64,000 nucleotides of DNA from Cyclonatronum proteinivorum (GTDB taxonomy: Bacteria; Bacteroidota; Rhodothermia; Balneolales; Cyclonatronaceae), in the NCBI RefSeq assembly GCF_003353065.1, contig NZ_CP027806.1, forward strand, positions 1-64,000, read 5' to 3'. The first letter of the stretch is position 1; each line of letters starts with the position of its first letter. This document shows, piece by piece, positions 27,896 to 37,637 of this stretch. Below the pieces are notes generated by a model. The model was given only the letters and a program-made list of their open reading frames with translations. It did no database searches and was not told the origin of the DNA. Position numbers and translations under genes: made by a program.

Positions 27896-28660
27896 TTATC
27901 CCTGCCAGAAAAACATCACAAGAATCACATCATACATGGAATGTGTCCAGGCTGTGATGCCGAAACCCCGGAAAAGGAGCAGCCCGTTGAGGGCGAGTCC
28001 GAAGAGCATCCGGAACATGAAAGAGCTGAGCGTAAAGGGATCGCCAAAGGTACCCGTGTAATGAACCGCGCTGAACAGGGCCGCAGCCAGCAGTACCGCG
28101 CTTAGGGCTGCCGTTTTTTCTTTCATAAAAAGGGTAAATACCCAAAGCAGCCCGTAAACGAGAACTACACGAAAAATGAGCTCTTCATACAGACCTGCAC
28201 CGATGGATAGCGCAAGCATTTGCAAACGGGTGATACCCCCCTGCGCCAGACCACTTTCAGCAGCCAGCAGCAGCCCGCCGGGCTGGTCAGCCTCCCCCGA
28301 AACGGACATCCCAAACACTACCCCCACTACGCCTGAAACCAGCACCCATAGCAGCAACGCCCAGCCCACAGATTCAGCGACCATCCCTGCAAAATAACTT
28401 TGTTTTAGCGTGTAGCGCTTTTTGCGCTCCTTGTAAAAAATAACGGCACCCAAAACCACCGTCAGGACAATTGTGAGCAGCAGGGTGTTTTCGTTGAACA
28501 GCAGCAGCAGGCTTCGAATCCAGATATCGGCAGAGAGCCGCACCATAGCTTCGGAACCGGGCTGCGAGATCCAGATGAGCAGCTCGTACAGTGCCAGCAG
28601 CGGCAGGCAGGCGAGGTAGCTGTAGGTGAGGGAGGAGGTGTATTTGTGATAGGTTTTCAC
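27896..28660 (-). CDS. CPBP-family intramembrane metalloprotease
   Basis: An integral membrane protein of 254 residues with about seven hydrophobic segments. The CPBP (Abi/CAAX-protease-like) motifs are in order: EELIFR (motif 1), FSAVHY (motif 2 His) and WTHSMYD (motif 3 His). Relatives cleave prenylated or signal-like substrates or act in bacteriocin immunity. The ATG overlaps the stop of the LysM/RlpA gene by 4 bp, so the two are translationally coupled. Confidence 0.85.
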   Translation of the reverse strand: MKTYHKYTSSLTYSYLACLPLLALYELLIWISQPGSEAMVRLSADIWIRSLLLLFNENTLLLTIVLTVVLGAVIFYKERKKRYTLKQSYFAGMVAESVGWALLLWVLVSGVVGVVFGMSVSGEADQPGGLLLAAESGLAQGGITRLQMLALSIGAGLYEELIFRVVLVYGLLWVFTLFMKEKTAALSAVLLAAALFSAVHYTGTFGDPFTLSSFMFRMLFGLALNGLLLFRGFGITAWTHSMYDVILVMFFWQG

Positions 28661-29988
28661 GAATCTGAATCCGTGCGGGTATCAATCAGCACGCGGGGGG
28701 ATTCACTTTCGGAGAGTCGTAACGCACGGAAGGCCGCATCGCTGAGACGAATGCGGCTGTCGGTTGTGCGGTCATTGATGAGCACGAAAATACCGAGGTT
28801 TTTATCCGGATTATGGAGGTGAACCACGCTTCCCAGCGGCAGACTCGGATGGGCGGCTGTCAGCTGTGACGGATTGTACAGCTCACCGCTTGTGGTGACC
28901 ATGCCCCTCATATTGCTGCTGTACACGGTAGCGGGCATGGTGTCACGGTTGCCGTTATTTGCAGCACCAGCATTGCGGACCCGGTAGGGATTTGCATGAC
29001 TTACCGTCGGGGGCGCAAGCAGCACGAGTTCGAGGCCGGTCCGCATATCCCGCCCAGTAAGGCCGGGGTTCAGGGCCTGAAAATCTTTTTCATCCATCTG
29101 ATGCGTCTCAAGCAGCGAGGCCAGACTTTCATTGCGCTGTACGGTATGGGTAAAAAAGCGGCCCTGAGCGGTTGATTCTACCCCGAGCCCGGTCACCCGT
29201 GGCGCACTCACCTCCCGCCCGACAACGAGCTGCTGACCAATCGAGATCAGATCGCTGCGGATGCTATTGAGGTTGCGAAGTTCGGTGAGCGAGATGTTGT
29301 GCTGCCGTGCGATGCCGCTCAGGGTTTCACCGGCACGAACCGTATGGTAGGTGTAACGAGGGGCCTCGCGCTCTAACGACAGCCGTTCACCTGCCGGTGG
29401 AGACTGAACCTCACTATCGGGCTGTGCGGAAGCCGGGCTTTCGGATGGTGGCTCCAGAAAAAGCCGCTGACCGATTCGCAGATCAGGTGATGATAAGTTG
29501 TTCCATTCCAAAAGCTCACGCACCGTAACACCATATTCGCGGGAGATACTGAACATGGTTTGGCCCTGCCCGACAGTATGAATCTGACGGCCATCCGGTG
29601 TGCCGGGACTCACGGCAGGCTCAGGCATTTCAGGCTCACGAACTTCTGTGCGTATATCCTCAGAAGATTCAACGGGGGGTTCCACAAACAAACGCTGTCC
29701 TTCGCGGAGGGCGTCGGTTTCCAGCTCGTTCCAGTCACGCAGGTTTTGAACCGTAACGCTGTAGCGCCGTGCGATGCCAAACAGCGTTTCCCGCTGCGCG
29801 ACCGTGTGCGTCCGGCGGTCGTCTGATTGCAGCTCCGGATATTCGGTCATGATCGTAAAGAGGGAGAGGGATGCGGCTGACGCCTCTGTTTTGGCGTCGG
29901 GCGTAAACATCCCGTAAAAAAAGAAAGCACCGATAAGTACCACAGTCCGGTAAACAGGATGAGCATTCGGAAACATAAACATCTGCAA
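28657..29988 (-). CDS. Four-LysM protein with RlpA-like double-psi barrel
   Basis: An exported cell-wall protein of 443 residues. A hydrophobic N-terminal segment (about 12-28) is followed by four LysM repeats (about 59-104, 134-178, 211-256, 277-322; e.g. THTVAQRETLFGIARRY), which bind peptidoglycan glycans. The last about 100 residues are RlpA-like (YNPSQLTAAHPSLPLGS... INDRT), a double-psi barrel that in RlpA cleaves denuded glycan strands. The acidic catalytic residue expected there was not verified. It lies between TPR and CPBP genes. Confidence 0.85.
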   Translation of the reverse strand: MQMFMFPNAHPVYRTVVLIGAFFFYGMFTPDAKTEASAASLSLFTIMTEYPELQSDDRRTHTVAQRETLFGIARRYSVTVQNLRDWNELETDALREGQRLFVEPPVESSEDIRTEVREPEMPEPAVSPGTPDGRQIHTVGQGQTMFSISREYGVTVRELLEWNNLSSPDLRIGQRLFLEPPSESPASAQPDSEVQSPPAGERLSLEREAPRYTYHTVRAGETLSGIARQHNISLTELRNLNSIRSDLISIGQQLVVGREVSAPRVTGLGVESTAQGRFFTHTVQRNESLASLLETHQMDEKDFQALNPGLTGRDMRTGLELVLLAPPTVSHANPYRVRNAGAANNGNRDTMPATVYSSNMRGMVTTSGELYNPSQLTAAHPSLPLGSVVHLHNPDKNLGIFVLINDRTTDSRIRLSDAAFRALRLSESESPRVLIDTRTDSDS

Positions 29989-30066
29989 ATTAACAGGTGA
30001 GACCGCTTCGTGCGGTTTAAATAGGAAGTAGCAAAGGTGTATTAAAGCCGGTGTTCATAACACCGA

Positions 30067-30417
30067 TCAGGCAAAGTCGTCGTCATCATCGTCGTCTCGT
30101 TCGAATAACAGCGCTGTTTTGGCTTCGCGCAGCTCTTTCAGGGCGTGATGCTCCTGAAGCTGTTCACAAACACGGATGCCTTCGTCAAACGCAGCGAGGG
30201 CTTTTTCTGTATGACCGGTCTGAAGATACAGCTTGCCCAGATGGTAGTACAGTCCTGCGTAAGCGGGGTCTTTTTCGCGGATCTCCAGAAAAAGGGAAAG
30301 GGCACGGTCGGTATCGGCAATTTTCAGGTATTCGAGGGCGAGAGCGAAGCGGGAGAACATATCCCGCTCGTCGGCTTCAACAAAAGTGGTAAGCTGCTCA
30401 ATGCGCTTATTTGACAT
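30067..30417 (-). CDS. TPR-repeat protein
   Basis: 116 residues forming about two to three tetratricopeptide helices (RFALALEYLKIADTDRALSLF, GLYYHLGKLYLQTGHTEKAL), with a strongly acidic Asp-run at the C-terminus. TPRs mediate protein contacts; the partner is unknown. It sits 23 bp downstream of aroC and so is probably cotranscribed. Confidence 0.8.
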   Translation of the reverse strand: MSNKRIEQLTTFVEADERDMFSRFALALEYLKIADTDRALSLFLEIREKDPAYAGLYYHLGKLYLQTGHTEKALAAFDEGIRVCEQLQEHHALKELREAKTALLFERDDDDDDDFA

Positions 30418-30440
30418 GCGATGGTAAAGGAGTTAGCGGT

Positions 30441-31637
30441 TTAAAAAAGGTTTTGGAAGCGCGGCAGGATTTCGGACATGGAATCGCCGCCGGTCTTTTC
30501 GAGTATGGCGTTAGCCAGTACAGGCGCAATAACGCTTTCTGCAACAACTACAGCGCGGGGGAGGGCACAGACATCGGAGCGTTCGTAGCGGGTTGGCGCG
30601 GGCTCTTTGGTTGCGATATCGACCGTACCCAATGGGTCGAGCATGGTCGGGATGGGCTTCATTACACCCTGAATGAGCACCGGCTGTCCGGTCGTCATGC
30701 CGCCTTCAATGCCGCCGGCGCGGTTGGTCTTGCGGCCAAATCCGCCGGGGATGTTCTGGTCTTTGGTGATGGCGTCGTGCACGCGCCGCCCGTCGCGCTT
30801 GCCGGCCTCGAAGCCCATACCGATCTGCACGCCTTTCATGGCCTGCGTGCTCATGATGGCCTGCGCGAGCTGCCCGTCGAGTTTACGGTCCCACTGCACA
30901 TAGCTGCCCAAACCCGGCGGCAGCCCGGTAACGACAATCTCGTAGATGCCGCCCAGCGATGAGCCGGCCTTGCGGTAGTGCTTGATTTCATCGACCATGC
31001 GTGCTGTCAGTTCGGGATGCAGGCAGCGTACTTCCGATTCGTCAGCTTTTTGGAAAAGTGCTTCGCCCCCCGACTGTGCGGCTTCATCGGCTATTTCGCG
31101 GATCTCTTCCCAGCTTTCATAGCCGTGCGCACCGATCTGCAGCACGTGACCGCCGATTTCCACGCCCAGTGCTTTGAGAAACAGGCGTGCAGTGCCGCAA
31201 CAAGCTACGCGCATGGAAGTTTCGCGCGCGCTCGAACGCTCGATAACGGGCCGGATGTCATCAAAAGCGTACTTTTGTACCCCAACCAGATCCGCATGGC
31301 CGGGGCGCGGGAGGGTGATTTTTTCGACGGAGGCTTCGTCTTCAATCGCGCTCAGGCTCATGGTAACCGGCCAGTTGGCGGCGTCTTTTTCCCAGGCGCG
31401 GTTGGCCAGGCTCATGGTGACCGGACTGCCCATGGTTTTACCGAAGCGAAGGCCTGAGCTGAATCGCACGAGGTCTTTTTCCCAGGCCATGCGTCCGCCG
31501 CGCCCGTAGCCCTGCTGCCTGCGGGCAAGGTGAAGGGAAACCGCCTCCGCTGAAATATCAAGGCCTGCAGGTAGCCCTTCGACTATGCCTGTAAGCTCCG
31601 GTCCGTGTGATTCTCCCGCTGTTAAATATCTGATCAT
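30441..31637 (-). CDS. aroC: Chorismate synthase
   Basis: An FMN-dependent lyase making chorismate, the last common precursor of aromatic amino acids. I use the Met at 31637 (MIRYLTAGESHGPELTGI, the conserved start), giving 398 residues. Motifs GRGGRMAWEKD and a C-terminal FGRKTNRAGGIEGG are typical. It heads the minus-strand run with TPR and LysM/RlpA genes, which are not functionally related. Confidence 0.95.
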   Translation of the reverse strand: MIRYLTAGESHGPELTGIVEGLPAGLDISAEAVSLHLARRQQGYGRGGRMAWEKDLVRFSSGLRFGKTMGSPVTMSLANRAWEKDAANWPVTMSLSAIEDEASVEKITLPRPGHADLVGVQKYAFDDIRPVIERSSARETSMRVACCGTARLFLKALGVEIGGHVLQIGAHGYESWEEIREIADEAAQSGGEALFQKADESEVRCLHPELTARMVDEIKHYRKAGSSLGGIYEIVVTGLPPGLGSYVQWDRKLDGQLAQAIMSTQAMKGVQIGMGFEAGKRDGRRVHDAITKDQNIPGGFGRKTNRAGGIEGGMTTGQPVLIQGVMKPIPTMLDPLGTVDIATKEPAPTRYERSDVCALPRAVVVAESVIAPVLANAILEKTGGDSMSEILPRFQNLF

Positions 31638-31685
31638 GCTTTGCGTGTAGTAACTGAATTTTTCTGTTGCGGCTCTAAAATAAAC

Positions 31686-31708
31686 CAAAAAAGCGGACGC
31701 AGCCGCTT
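31686..31708 (-). terminator. Terminator after porQ
   Basis: On the minus strand AAGCGG/CCGCTT form a 6-bp stem (31703-31708/31691-31696) followed by T6. It is about 120 bp past the porQ stop. Confidence 0.65.
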
Positions 31709-31830
31709 GAATTATGCCAAAAAACGAATTAAACCGGGCGGTAATTCACATGTTCACACAGCTTATTAAATTGAAGCGGATTCCGGTTCCCTGTAGCTCC
31801 GCATTCCCCAAACATACATCACTGCAGGAA

Positions 31831-32859
31831 TTACAGCCAGGTTTGAATGCCAATGCGGGTAACGCCGCCGAGATCAGAAAAACTGCTGCGGCTGAAATCA
31901 AACACAAATCCCCTAAACTGTATTCCGGCCCCGAAGCTGAATCCGGCGGTATCCAGCCGGGTGTTGACTTTCAGGTCTTCGTTTGTGAAATGATCGTAGC
32001 CAAGCCGCACATGGAAGTTTTCAGAGAACAGAAGCTCTGCTCCGAAAATCATGTGGCGCAGCAAGTTGGTTGAGAAGCCGGGGGATTCCCCTTCATCCAG
32101 CGTAAGGGGCATGTCCCAGCGATCGAGGGAGTGCAGGGTCAGGTTCAGCCGGATAGGCACGTACTCAAGCCTGCGGCTGATGCCCAGGCGAATATCGAGC
32201 GGCAGGTTTTCAGTCGCGCCGTCGAATGTGGAAAGCTGTGTACCCAGATTGGCCACAACAGCACCGATATTAAGCCGGACACTTTCCCAATAGTACCAGA
32301 TACCGGCATTTACTGCTACCGCTGAAGAAGAGAAGCTGTCGTAGCCGGAGTGTATGAAGGAGGCGCCTGCCCCCACATGCAGGTTTGGGGCAACAACGCG
32401 CCCAAAGCCCGCGGTAAACGCAAGATCACTGGCGGACAGGGAGCCGAGATCTTCGCCGGTTTCGGAGGCACGGCGGATTTCACCATAGTTGATGAAGCGA
32501 ATGCCCAGCGCGAAAGTCCCCGCCGGCTCGTAATGCCAGGCGGCACTTGCCACCCCCATGTTCACATCGCTCACATGGTTCAGCCAGGTGAGCGAGAGGT
32601 TTCCGCTGTTGGTCTCGTTCAGGTAGGCCGGATTGGCCAGAAACAGCGAAGCGTCCGCGTCCTTAAGTGCTACGTGATTGCCGCCAAGCGCTGCCGTACG
32701 CGCAGAACCGGGCAGCATGAGGAACCGGTACGCCGCGTCACCACCTGATGTTTGCGCAAGGCTTTGGGGCGCAGCCGAAAAAAGGAGGAAGCACATAAGC
32801 GGCAGCATAAGTGCATGGTGCAGACGAAACGGCAATTTGGACGGGGGTAAAACGAACAT
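31831..32859 (-). CDS. porQ: PorQ-like outer-membrane protein (T9SS-associated)
   Basis: The protein follows the PorQ family pattern: signal peptide, then YRFLMLPGSARTAALGGN, repeated strands and a typical barrel end FDFSRSSFSDLGGVTRIG. PorQ is needed for type IX secretion in Bacteroidota, though its exact task is not known. The start is placed at the Met at 32859. The sorting-tail proteins at 42.6 and 44.3 kb would be natural cargo of this pathway. It is divergent from mlaE. Confidence 0.8.
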   Translation of the reverse strand: MFVLPPSKLPFRLHHALMLPLMCFLLFSAAPQSLAQTSGGDAAYRFLMLPGSARTAALGGNHVALKDADASLFLANPAYLNETNSGNLSLTWLNHVSDVNMGVASAAWHYEPAGTFALGIRFINYGEIRRASETGEDLGSLSASDLAFTAGFGRVVAPNLHVGAGASFIHSGYDSFSSSAVAVNAGIWYYWESVRLNIGAVVANLGTQLSTFDGATENLPLDIRLGISRRLEYVPIRLNLTLHSLDRWDMPLTLDEGESPGFSTNLLRHMIFGAELLFSENFHVRLGYDHFTNEDLKVNTRLDTAGFSFGAGIQFRGFVFDFSRSSFSDLGGVTRIGIQTWL

Positions 32860-32983
32860 TAAGAAAAAGCGCTCTTTTGCGGAAATTGAACTGAATAGCA
32901 CGCCATCGGCGGAAAACAATAGCCTTCAAATTACAAGTATTCCGTGTATATTACCACTCACTGAAAGAACCCAACCCCACAAG

Positions 32984-33721
32984 ATGCAGGTATTTTACGA
33001 TTTCGGGCGCTACTGTCAGCTGCTCTATCAGGCTATTCGGTCATCATCAGAGTTTAAGTCATACTACAAGAATTTTGTTTCAGAGATGATCAAAACGGGC
33101 TACGATTCCCTGCCTATCGTAATCCTTGCAGGTGCTTTTACGGGCGCCGTACTCTCTATTCAGACGTCCTATCAGCTGGTTTCAGCGCTCATCCCCAAGT
33201 CAACGATCGGGGCAATTGTTACGCAGTCGCTGATTATTGAGCTGGCCGCGGTGATCAGCGGGCTGGTGCTCGCAGGCCGGGTTGGGGCGCGCATAGCTAC
33301 AGAGCTGGGCACCATGCGCGTGAGCGAACAGATTGATGCCCTTGAATCAATGGGGTTCAACAGCGTGTCTTTTTTGGTAGTGCCCCGTGTGCTGGCTGGT
33401 TTTGTGATGTTTCCGGTGATTTATATTGCAGCCGCGAGTACCGGTGTGGCAGGCGGATTGCTGGCCGGGATTATCACGGGGCAGGTACCTATGGCAGACT
33501 TCCTGCTCGGCGCCCGCACGTTTTTTCTGCCGTGGGATGTCATTTTCGGGATGACAAAATCCATTGTTTTCGGCTTCATTATTACTTCTATCTCCTGTTT
33601 CAAAGGGTACTACGCCTCGGGCGGCGCAGAAGGCGTGGGGAAGTCAACCACCAATGCTACCGTACTCAGCTGTATTTTCATTCTGCTTGCCGACCTTCTG
33701 CTGGCCATCATCCTGCTCTGA
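32984..33721 (+). CDS. mlaE: MlaE-type lipid ABC transporter permease
   Basis: An inner-membrane permease of the lipid (phospholipid) transport complex. The ATG at 32984 (MQVFYDFGRYCQLL) gives 245 residues with five to six hydrophobic segments. The MlaE signature RVSEQIDALESMG is intact. The longer in-frame start would run through the porQ promoter gap and is rejected. The ATPase gene starts 2 bp after the stop. Confidence 0.9.
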   Translation: MQVFYDFGRYCQLLYQAIRSSSEFKSYYKNFVSEMIKTGYDSLPIVILAGAFTGAVLSIQTSYQLVSALIPKSTIGAIVTQSLIIELAAVISGLVLAGRVGARIATELGTMRVSEQIDALESMGFNSVSFLVVPRVLAGFVMFPVIYIAAASTGVAGGLLAGIITGQVPMADFLLGARTFFLPWDVIFGMTKSIVFGFIITSISCFKGYYASGGAEGVGKSTTNATVLSCIFILLADLLLAIILL

Positions 33722-33722
33722 T

Positions 33723-34457
33723 ATGATCGAAATCAAGAATCTTAAAAAAAGCTTTGGCAGCAACCTTGTTTGGGAAAACGTAACCCTCTCCATCCCCAAC
33801 GGTCACACCCTGGCCGTTATCGGCAAATCCGGTTGCGGGAAGTCCGTACTGCTTAAACACATCAACGCGCTCATGACCCCCGACAAAGGGGAAGTACTGA
33901 TTGACGATGTCAACATATTCGATCTGAATTATGTGGATCTGCGGATCATGCGGCAGCGCTTCGGCGTTCTTTTCCAAAGTGCAGCCCTGTTCGATTCCAT
34001 TTCGGCTTACGAAAACGTGGCTTTCCCGCTGCGCTACTTCACTAAAATGACAGAGAACAAAATTCATGACCGGGTAATGACCTGCCTCGACATGGTGAAC
34101 CTTAGCGATATTGGAAATAAAAGCACGGCTGAGCTTTCCGGCGGCATGCGCAAAAGGGTTGGCCTTGCGCGGGCCATTGTGCTCGAACCCGACTACCTGC
34201 TGTACGATGAACCGACTTCGGGCTTAGATCCGGAAACATCCAATGAAATAAACGAGCTCATCAACCACTTTGCTGACAACCTTAATATCACCTCCATCGT
34301 GATTACACACGATATGCACAGCGTTCTCGAAATCGCAGACTATGCGGCCTTCCTTGACGAACAAAAGCTGAGCTGGTATGGCAAGATTGAGGAGATCAGG
34401 CATACACAGCACGACCGCCTCAACAGTTTTATTCGTGCCAGTGAATATCAAATTTAA
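33723..34457 (+). CDS. mlaF: MlaF-type ABC transporter ATPase
   Basis: The motor subunit of the same lipid transporter. The 244 residues have Walker A GKSGCGKS (34-41), signature LSGGM and Walker B YLLYDEPTSGLD. The start is the ATG at 33723 (MIEIKNLKKSF), not the much longer upstream open frame. Confidence 0.93.
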   Translation: MIEIKNLKKSFGSNLVWENVTLSIPNGHTLAVIGKSGCGKSVLLKHINALMTPDKGEVLIDDVNIFDLNYVDLRIMRQRFGVLFQSAALFDSISAYENVAFPLRYFTKMTENKIHDRVMTCLDMVNLSDIGNKSTAELSGGMRKRVGLARAIVLEPDYLLYDEPTSGLDPETSNEINELINHFADNLNITSIVITHDMHSVLEIADYAAFLDEQKLSWYGKIEEIRHTQHDRLNSFIRASEYQI

Positions 34458-34490
34458 CCTCCAAAAGACCGAACTCCGCTTCTAATCATC

Positions 34491-35414
34491 ATGAAAAACG
34501 AAGTCAAGGTAGCGCTTACCATTTTCTTATCGCTCATTGTGGCCGTGTTGGGCTACCGTTTTATGACCGAATCCCCGCTCTTCAGTCAGGCCTATGAGCT
34601 GCATGCACATTTCGACCGGGTTGACGGCATCGTGAGCGGCTCCTCGGTTTTAATGCAGGGCATCAAAATCGGAACCGTGCGGCGGGTTGCCTTTCTTGAT
34701 GACTCCGACAGCCTGCGGGTATCAATGAGTTTCAACATGGACCGGCAGCTCCCGAAGGGCTCTGTAGCCTTCATCCGTTCATTTCAGATCGTTGACAAAG
34801 CCATCGAAATTGAGCGCTCAGATTCCTCCGAAATGCTGGAAACAGGCGGCGTGCTGCAGGGTATTTACGATGAAGGCCTTATGGGCACTGTCCGCGAAAT
34901 CGGGGAAACCTCCGGGCGCAACATTGAAACGACCACAGAGCGGCTGGGCAGCGTACTCACGCAGGTTGATGAAATGCTGCTTGGAGGAAGCCGCACCGAC
35001 ATTGAACAAAGCCTGCGCAGCCTGAATGCAAGTCTGAATTCCGTAGAACAGCTGCTGGCTGAAAGCAGCGATGACATTGGCGCAACGGTCGCACACCTGC
35101 GCAGTACGGCCGCAGCTATCGACAGCCTCAGCACCGGAGAACAGGACAGGCTCCGTCAGATCATCATCAATCTGGAAGAAGCGTCTGACCGGTTTGCTTC
35201 CCTTAGCGGTGAAATGGAAGGCGTAAGCCGCGACCTGACCGATATCATGCAGAAAATTAACGAAGGCGAAGGCAGTCTGGGCCTGCTCATCAATGATCCC
35301 TCCCTTTACCAGAACTTAGATAGCCTCAGCTATAACCTGAATGCGCTCATCCAAAACCTGAATGAAAATCCGCGTCATTTCCTGAAGCATCTGAGGCTGA
35401 TCGATATTTTTTAG
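34491..35414 (+). CDS. mlaD: MlaD-type MCE substrate-binding protein
   Basis: One N-terminal membrane anchor (about 8-25) followed by an MCE domain (AHFDRVDGIVSGSSVLMQGIKIG). A long helical C-terminal part then extends to residue 307, longer than E. coli MlaD. MCE rings shuttle lipids across the periplasm. No mlaB or mlaC is next to it, so the transport direction is unclear. Confidence 0.88.
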   Translation: MKNEVKVALTIFLSLIVAVLGYRFMTESPLFSQAYELHAHFDRVDGIVSGSSVLMQGIKIGTVRRVAFLDDSDSLRVSMSFNMDRQLPKGSVAFIRSFQIVDKAIEIERSDSSEMLETGGVLQGIYDEGLMGTVREIGETSGRNIETTTERLGSVLTQVDEMLLGGSRTDIEQSLRSLNASLNSVEQLLAESSDDIGATVAHLRSTAAAIDSLSTGEQDRLRQIIINLEEASDRFASLSGEMEGVSRDLTDIMQKINEGEGSLGLLINDPSLYQNLDSLSYNLNALIQNLNENPRHFLKHLRLIDIF

Positions 35415-35510
35415 CAATCATCTCTACCCCTTCTACAGCTTTGGCATAATGACCTGATGACAGGTGAGCGCCTGGCTATTCATACTGTTTGGCAGCCCGC
35501 AAAAGCGCTC

Positions 35511-35541
35511 TTTGAATTAGATTCAAAAGGCTTTATTTTTG
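35511..35541 (+). promoter_or_regulatory. Predicted promoter of the PpiD-like gene
   Basis: TTTG (35511-35514), a 19-base spacer and TATTTTTG (35534-35541) form a perfect -33/-7 pair. Transcription would start near 35549 and leave about 195 bases of leader before the ATG. Confidence 0.55.
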
Positions 35542-35548
35542 AAAGCTA

Positions 35549-35743
35549 TACTAAGGATTGCCCTTTTTATTTCCCTCCTTGCGGAAGGGTATATGCCGGT
35601 CTGTAAGCCGGGTATTTAAATGATACCCGCAGCCAACCAGTATTGCACCCGCGCTACTTGCATGAAAATCATGTTATGGCATCCGCCGGATTAACTTGTT
35701 CCACACGACTCCGAATTAACTTTTAACTCATTTCTTACTCGCA
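35549..35743 (+). other. Structured leader or small-RNA candidate upstream of the PpiD-like gene
   Basis: No gene fits in 35415-35743. Downstream of the predicted start, CGGGTAT (35609-35615) and ATACCCG (35623-35629) form a hairpin, and the region has further short GC-rich pairs. No match to a known riboswitch was recognised. Confidence 0.35.
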
Positions 35744-37510
35744 ATGGGATTCATGGAAAAAATGAGAGGTGCCACCGGGCCCGTACTTTGGGTACTGGTT
35801 TTTGCATTTGGCATCTTGTTTATGCTTCAGGACACCGACGTATTCTCTGTACTGCAGGCCGGCCCCCGCAGCATGGGTGAAGTTGACGGTCGCCCGATTA
35901 CGCAAAACGAATACAACGAGCGCCTGAATCAATTCACAGAGAACTACACCCGTCAGACAGGCAATCCTCCATCCATCGAGCAGCGCGCAACCTTTGAAGA
36001 AATGGTTTGGGATCAGCTCGTAGTTGAGCGCGCCCTTGAAGGCGAAATGGAGCGGCTGGGTATCAACGTAACCGACCGCGAAGTGGTAGACGCCATCCTC
36101 GGTGACAATCCCGACCCCATCATCCGGCAGCTGTTCGGACGCCCGGACGGCTCAATCGACCGCGCAACCCTGCGCGCCCTGATTGATCAGCCCGAAACAC
36201 AGGCCGACTGGATTCTGATTGAAGATCAGATTCGCGAAAACCGACGTCAGCAAAAGCTGAATCAGTTCATGCAGTCCTCCGTGATGGTAACCAACCGTGA
36301 AATCGAGCGCGACTTCATACAGACCAATACCCGCGCCTCCGTCTCTTTTGTACGCTTCCCTTACTCTGATATCTCCGACAGCGAAATTGAAGTTTCAGAC
36401 AGCGAGCTTCGGGCATGGCACCGGGATAACAGCAAGCAGTTCGAGCGCGAGCGCACCTGGAATTTCCGCTATGTGTCCTTCAGCAAGGCTGCCACAGCAC
36501 AGGATACGGCCCGTGCCCTCGAAGAAATTGCGGTCTTCCGCAACGATTTTGCGACCACTACCAACGACTCCATGTTCGTGGAAATGAACTTCACAACCAC
36601 ACCTTTCACAAGTGAAATGGTTGACCGTGAAGACGTACCTTCCGCTTTCAGCGTACTTCTCGACATGGAAACCGGTGACGTAAGCGAGCCGCTGATTCGC
36701 GGCAGTGAAGTAGCGCTTGTTAAGAAAACCGGCGCAGAAGGCGATCAGATCAGCTTTGCCGTGCTTTCCCGCGTAATTGCGGCTGACCGTACCATTACGC
36801 GGCAGCAGGCCAATGCCGAAGATTTCCGCGAGTTTGCGCGCCTCGACGGTTTTGAAACCGAAGCTGAGCAGCAGGGCTATACCATCTCTGAAGCAACAGC
36901 AACCAAAGGCGCTCCTTTCATTCCGGGTATTGGGGAATCACGCGTAACCCTGCGCGCCCTTGAGCGCCTGAGCCGCAATCAGATTTCTCCGGTCATTGAA
37001 CTTGATGACAAATTCATCGTGCTGATCGTTGACCGCGTAACCGACGCCGGTGTGCGTCCGCTTGCGGATGTGCGTCAGCAGGTTGAAAATGCCGTGCGGA
37101 CAGAAAAGCGCCGCGATATTATGATGCAGCGTATTCGCGAGCAGTACGGCAGTGCGGATTCGCTGGAGGAGATCGCAGAACAGTCACAAAGAAGCGTACA
37201 AACCGCTTCGGGTGTCCGAATGAACAGCACAACCATTTCAGGCGCAGGCCGCGAGCCCGGCGTTGTTGGGGCTATATTCGGTTCTGAGCTTGACGCGCTT
37301 GCAGGTCCCATTCGCGGAGAAAACGCGGCTTTCTTCCTCGTCGTAACCGAGCGCGAAGACGCTGATCTTGCTGAACTCACCAGCGCTGAGCGGGAACGTA
37401 TCCGTACCCGCCTCACCCAGCAAAAGACCCGCACCTTCACCGAGCAGCTCGTTGAGCGCCTGCAGGAGCAGGTTCGCATCCGCGACTTCCGTCAGCAGCT
37501 CATGATGTAA
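35744..37510 (+). CDS. PpiD-like periplasmic folding factor (SurA-N / parvulin domains)
   Basis: 588 residues with an N-terminal anchor (about 12-30: GPVLWVLVFAFGILFMLQD), a SurA/PpiD-type chaperone N-domain (MGEVDGRPITQNEYNERL...), a long helical middle and parvulin-like folds. It probably helps fold outer-membrane proteins in the periplasm. It is followed by a strong terminator. Confidence 0.85.
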   Translation: MGFMEKMRGATGPVLWVLVFAFGILFMLQDTDVFSVLQAGPRSMGEVDGRPITQNEYNERLNQFTENYTRQTGNPPSIEQRATFEEMVWDQLVVERALEGEMERLGINVTDREVVDAILGDNPDPIIRQLFGRPDGSIDRATLRALIDQPETQADWILIEDQIRENRRQQKLNQFMQSSVMVTNREIERDFIQTNTRASVSFVRFPYSDISDSEIEVSDSELRAWHRDNSKQFERERTWNFRYVSFSKAATAQDTARALEEIAVFRNDFATTTNDSMFVEMNFTTTPFTSEMVDREDVPSAFSVLLDMETGDVSEPLIRGSEVALVKKTGAEGDQISFAVLSRVIAADRTITRQQANAEDFREFARLDGFETEAEQQGYTISEATATKGAPFIPGIGESRVTLRALERLSRNQISPVIELDDKFIVLIVDRVTDAGVRPLADVRQQVENAVRTEKRRDIMMQRIREQYGSADSLEEIAEQSQRSVQTASGVRMNSTTISGAGREPGVVGAIFGSELDALAGPIRGENAAFFLVVTEREDADLAELTSAERERIRTRLTQQKTRTFTEQLVERLQEQVRIRDFRQQLMM

Positions 37511-37529
37511 TTCGCTTTGAACAATGTAC

Positions 37530-37566
37530 AGGCAGGTTTTCTTTGTTGAAAACCTGCCTTTTTTTT
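37530..37566 (+). terminator. Terminator after the PpiD-like gene
   Basis: AGGCAGGTTTTC (37530-37541) pairs perfectly with GAAAACCTGCCT (37548-37559), followed by T8. Confidence 0.92.
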
Positions 37567-37637
37567 ATCGCTAAACTGCTATTTTCGGATCAGGTCTTTA
37601 ACCGTTTCCATATCAACGCTAATCCTTTTCCCTTCCC

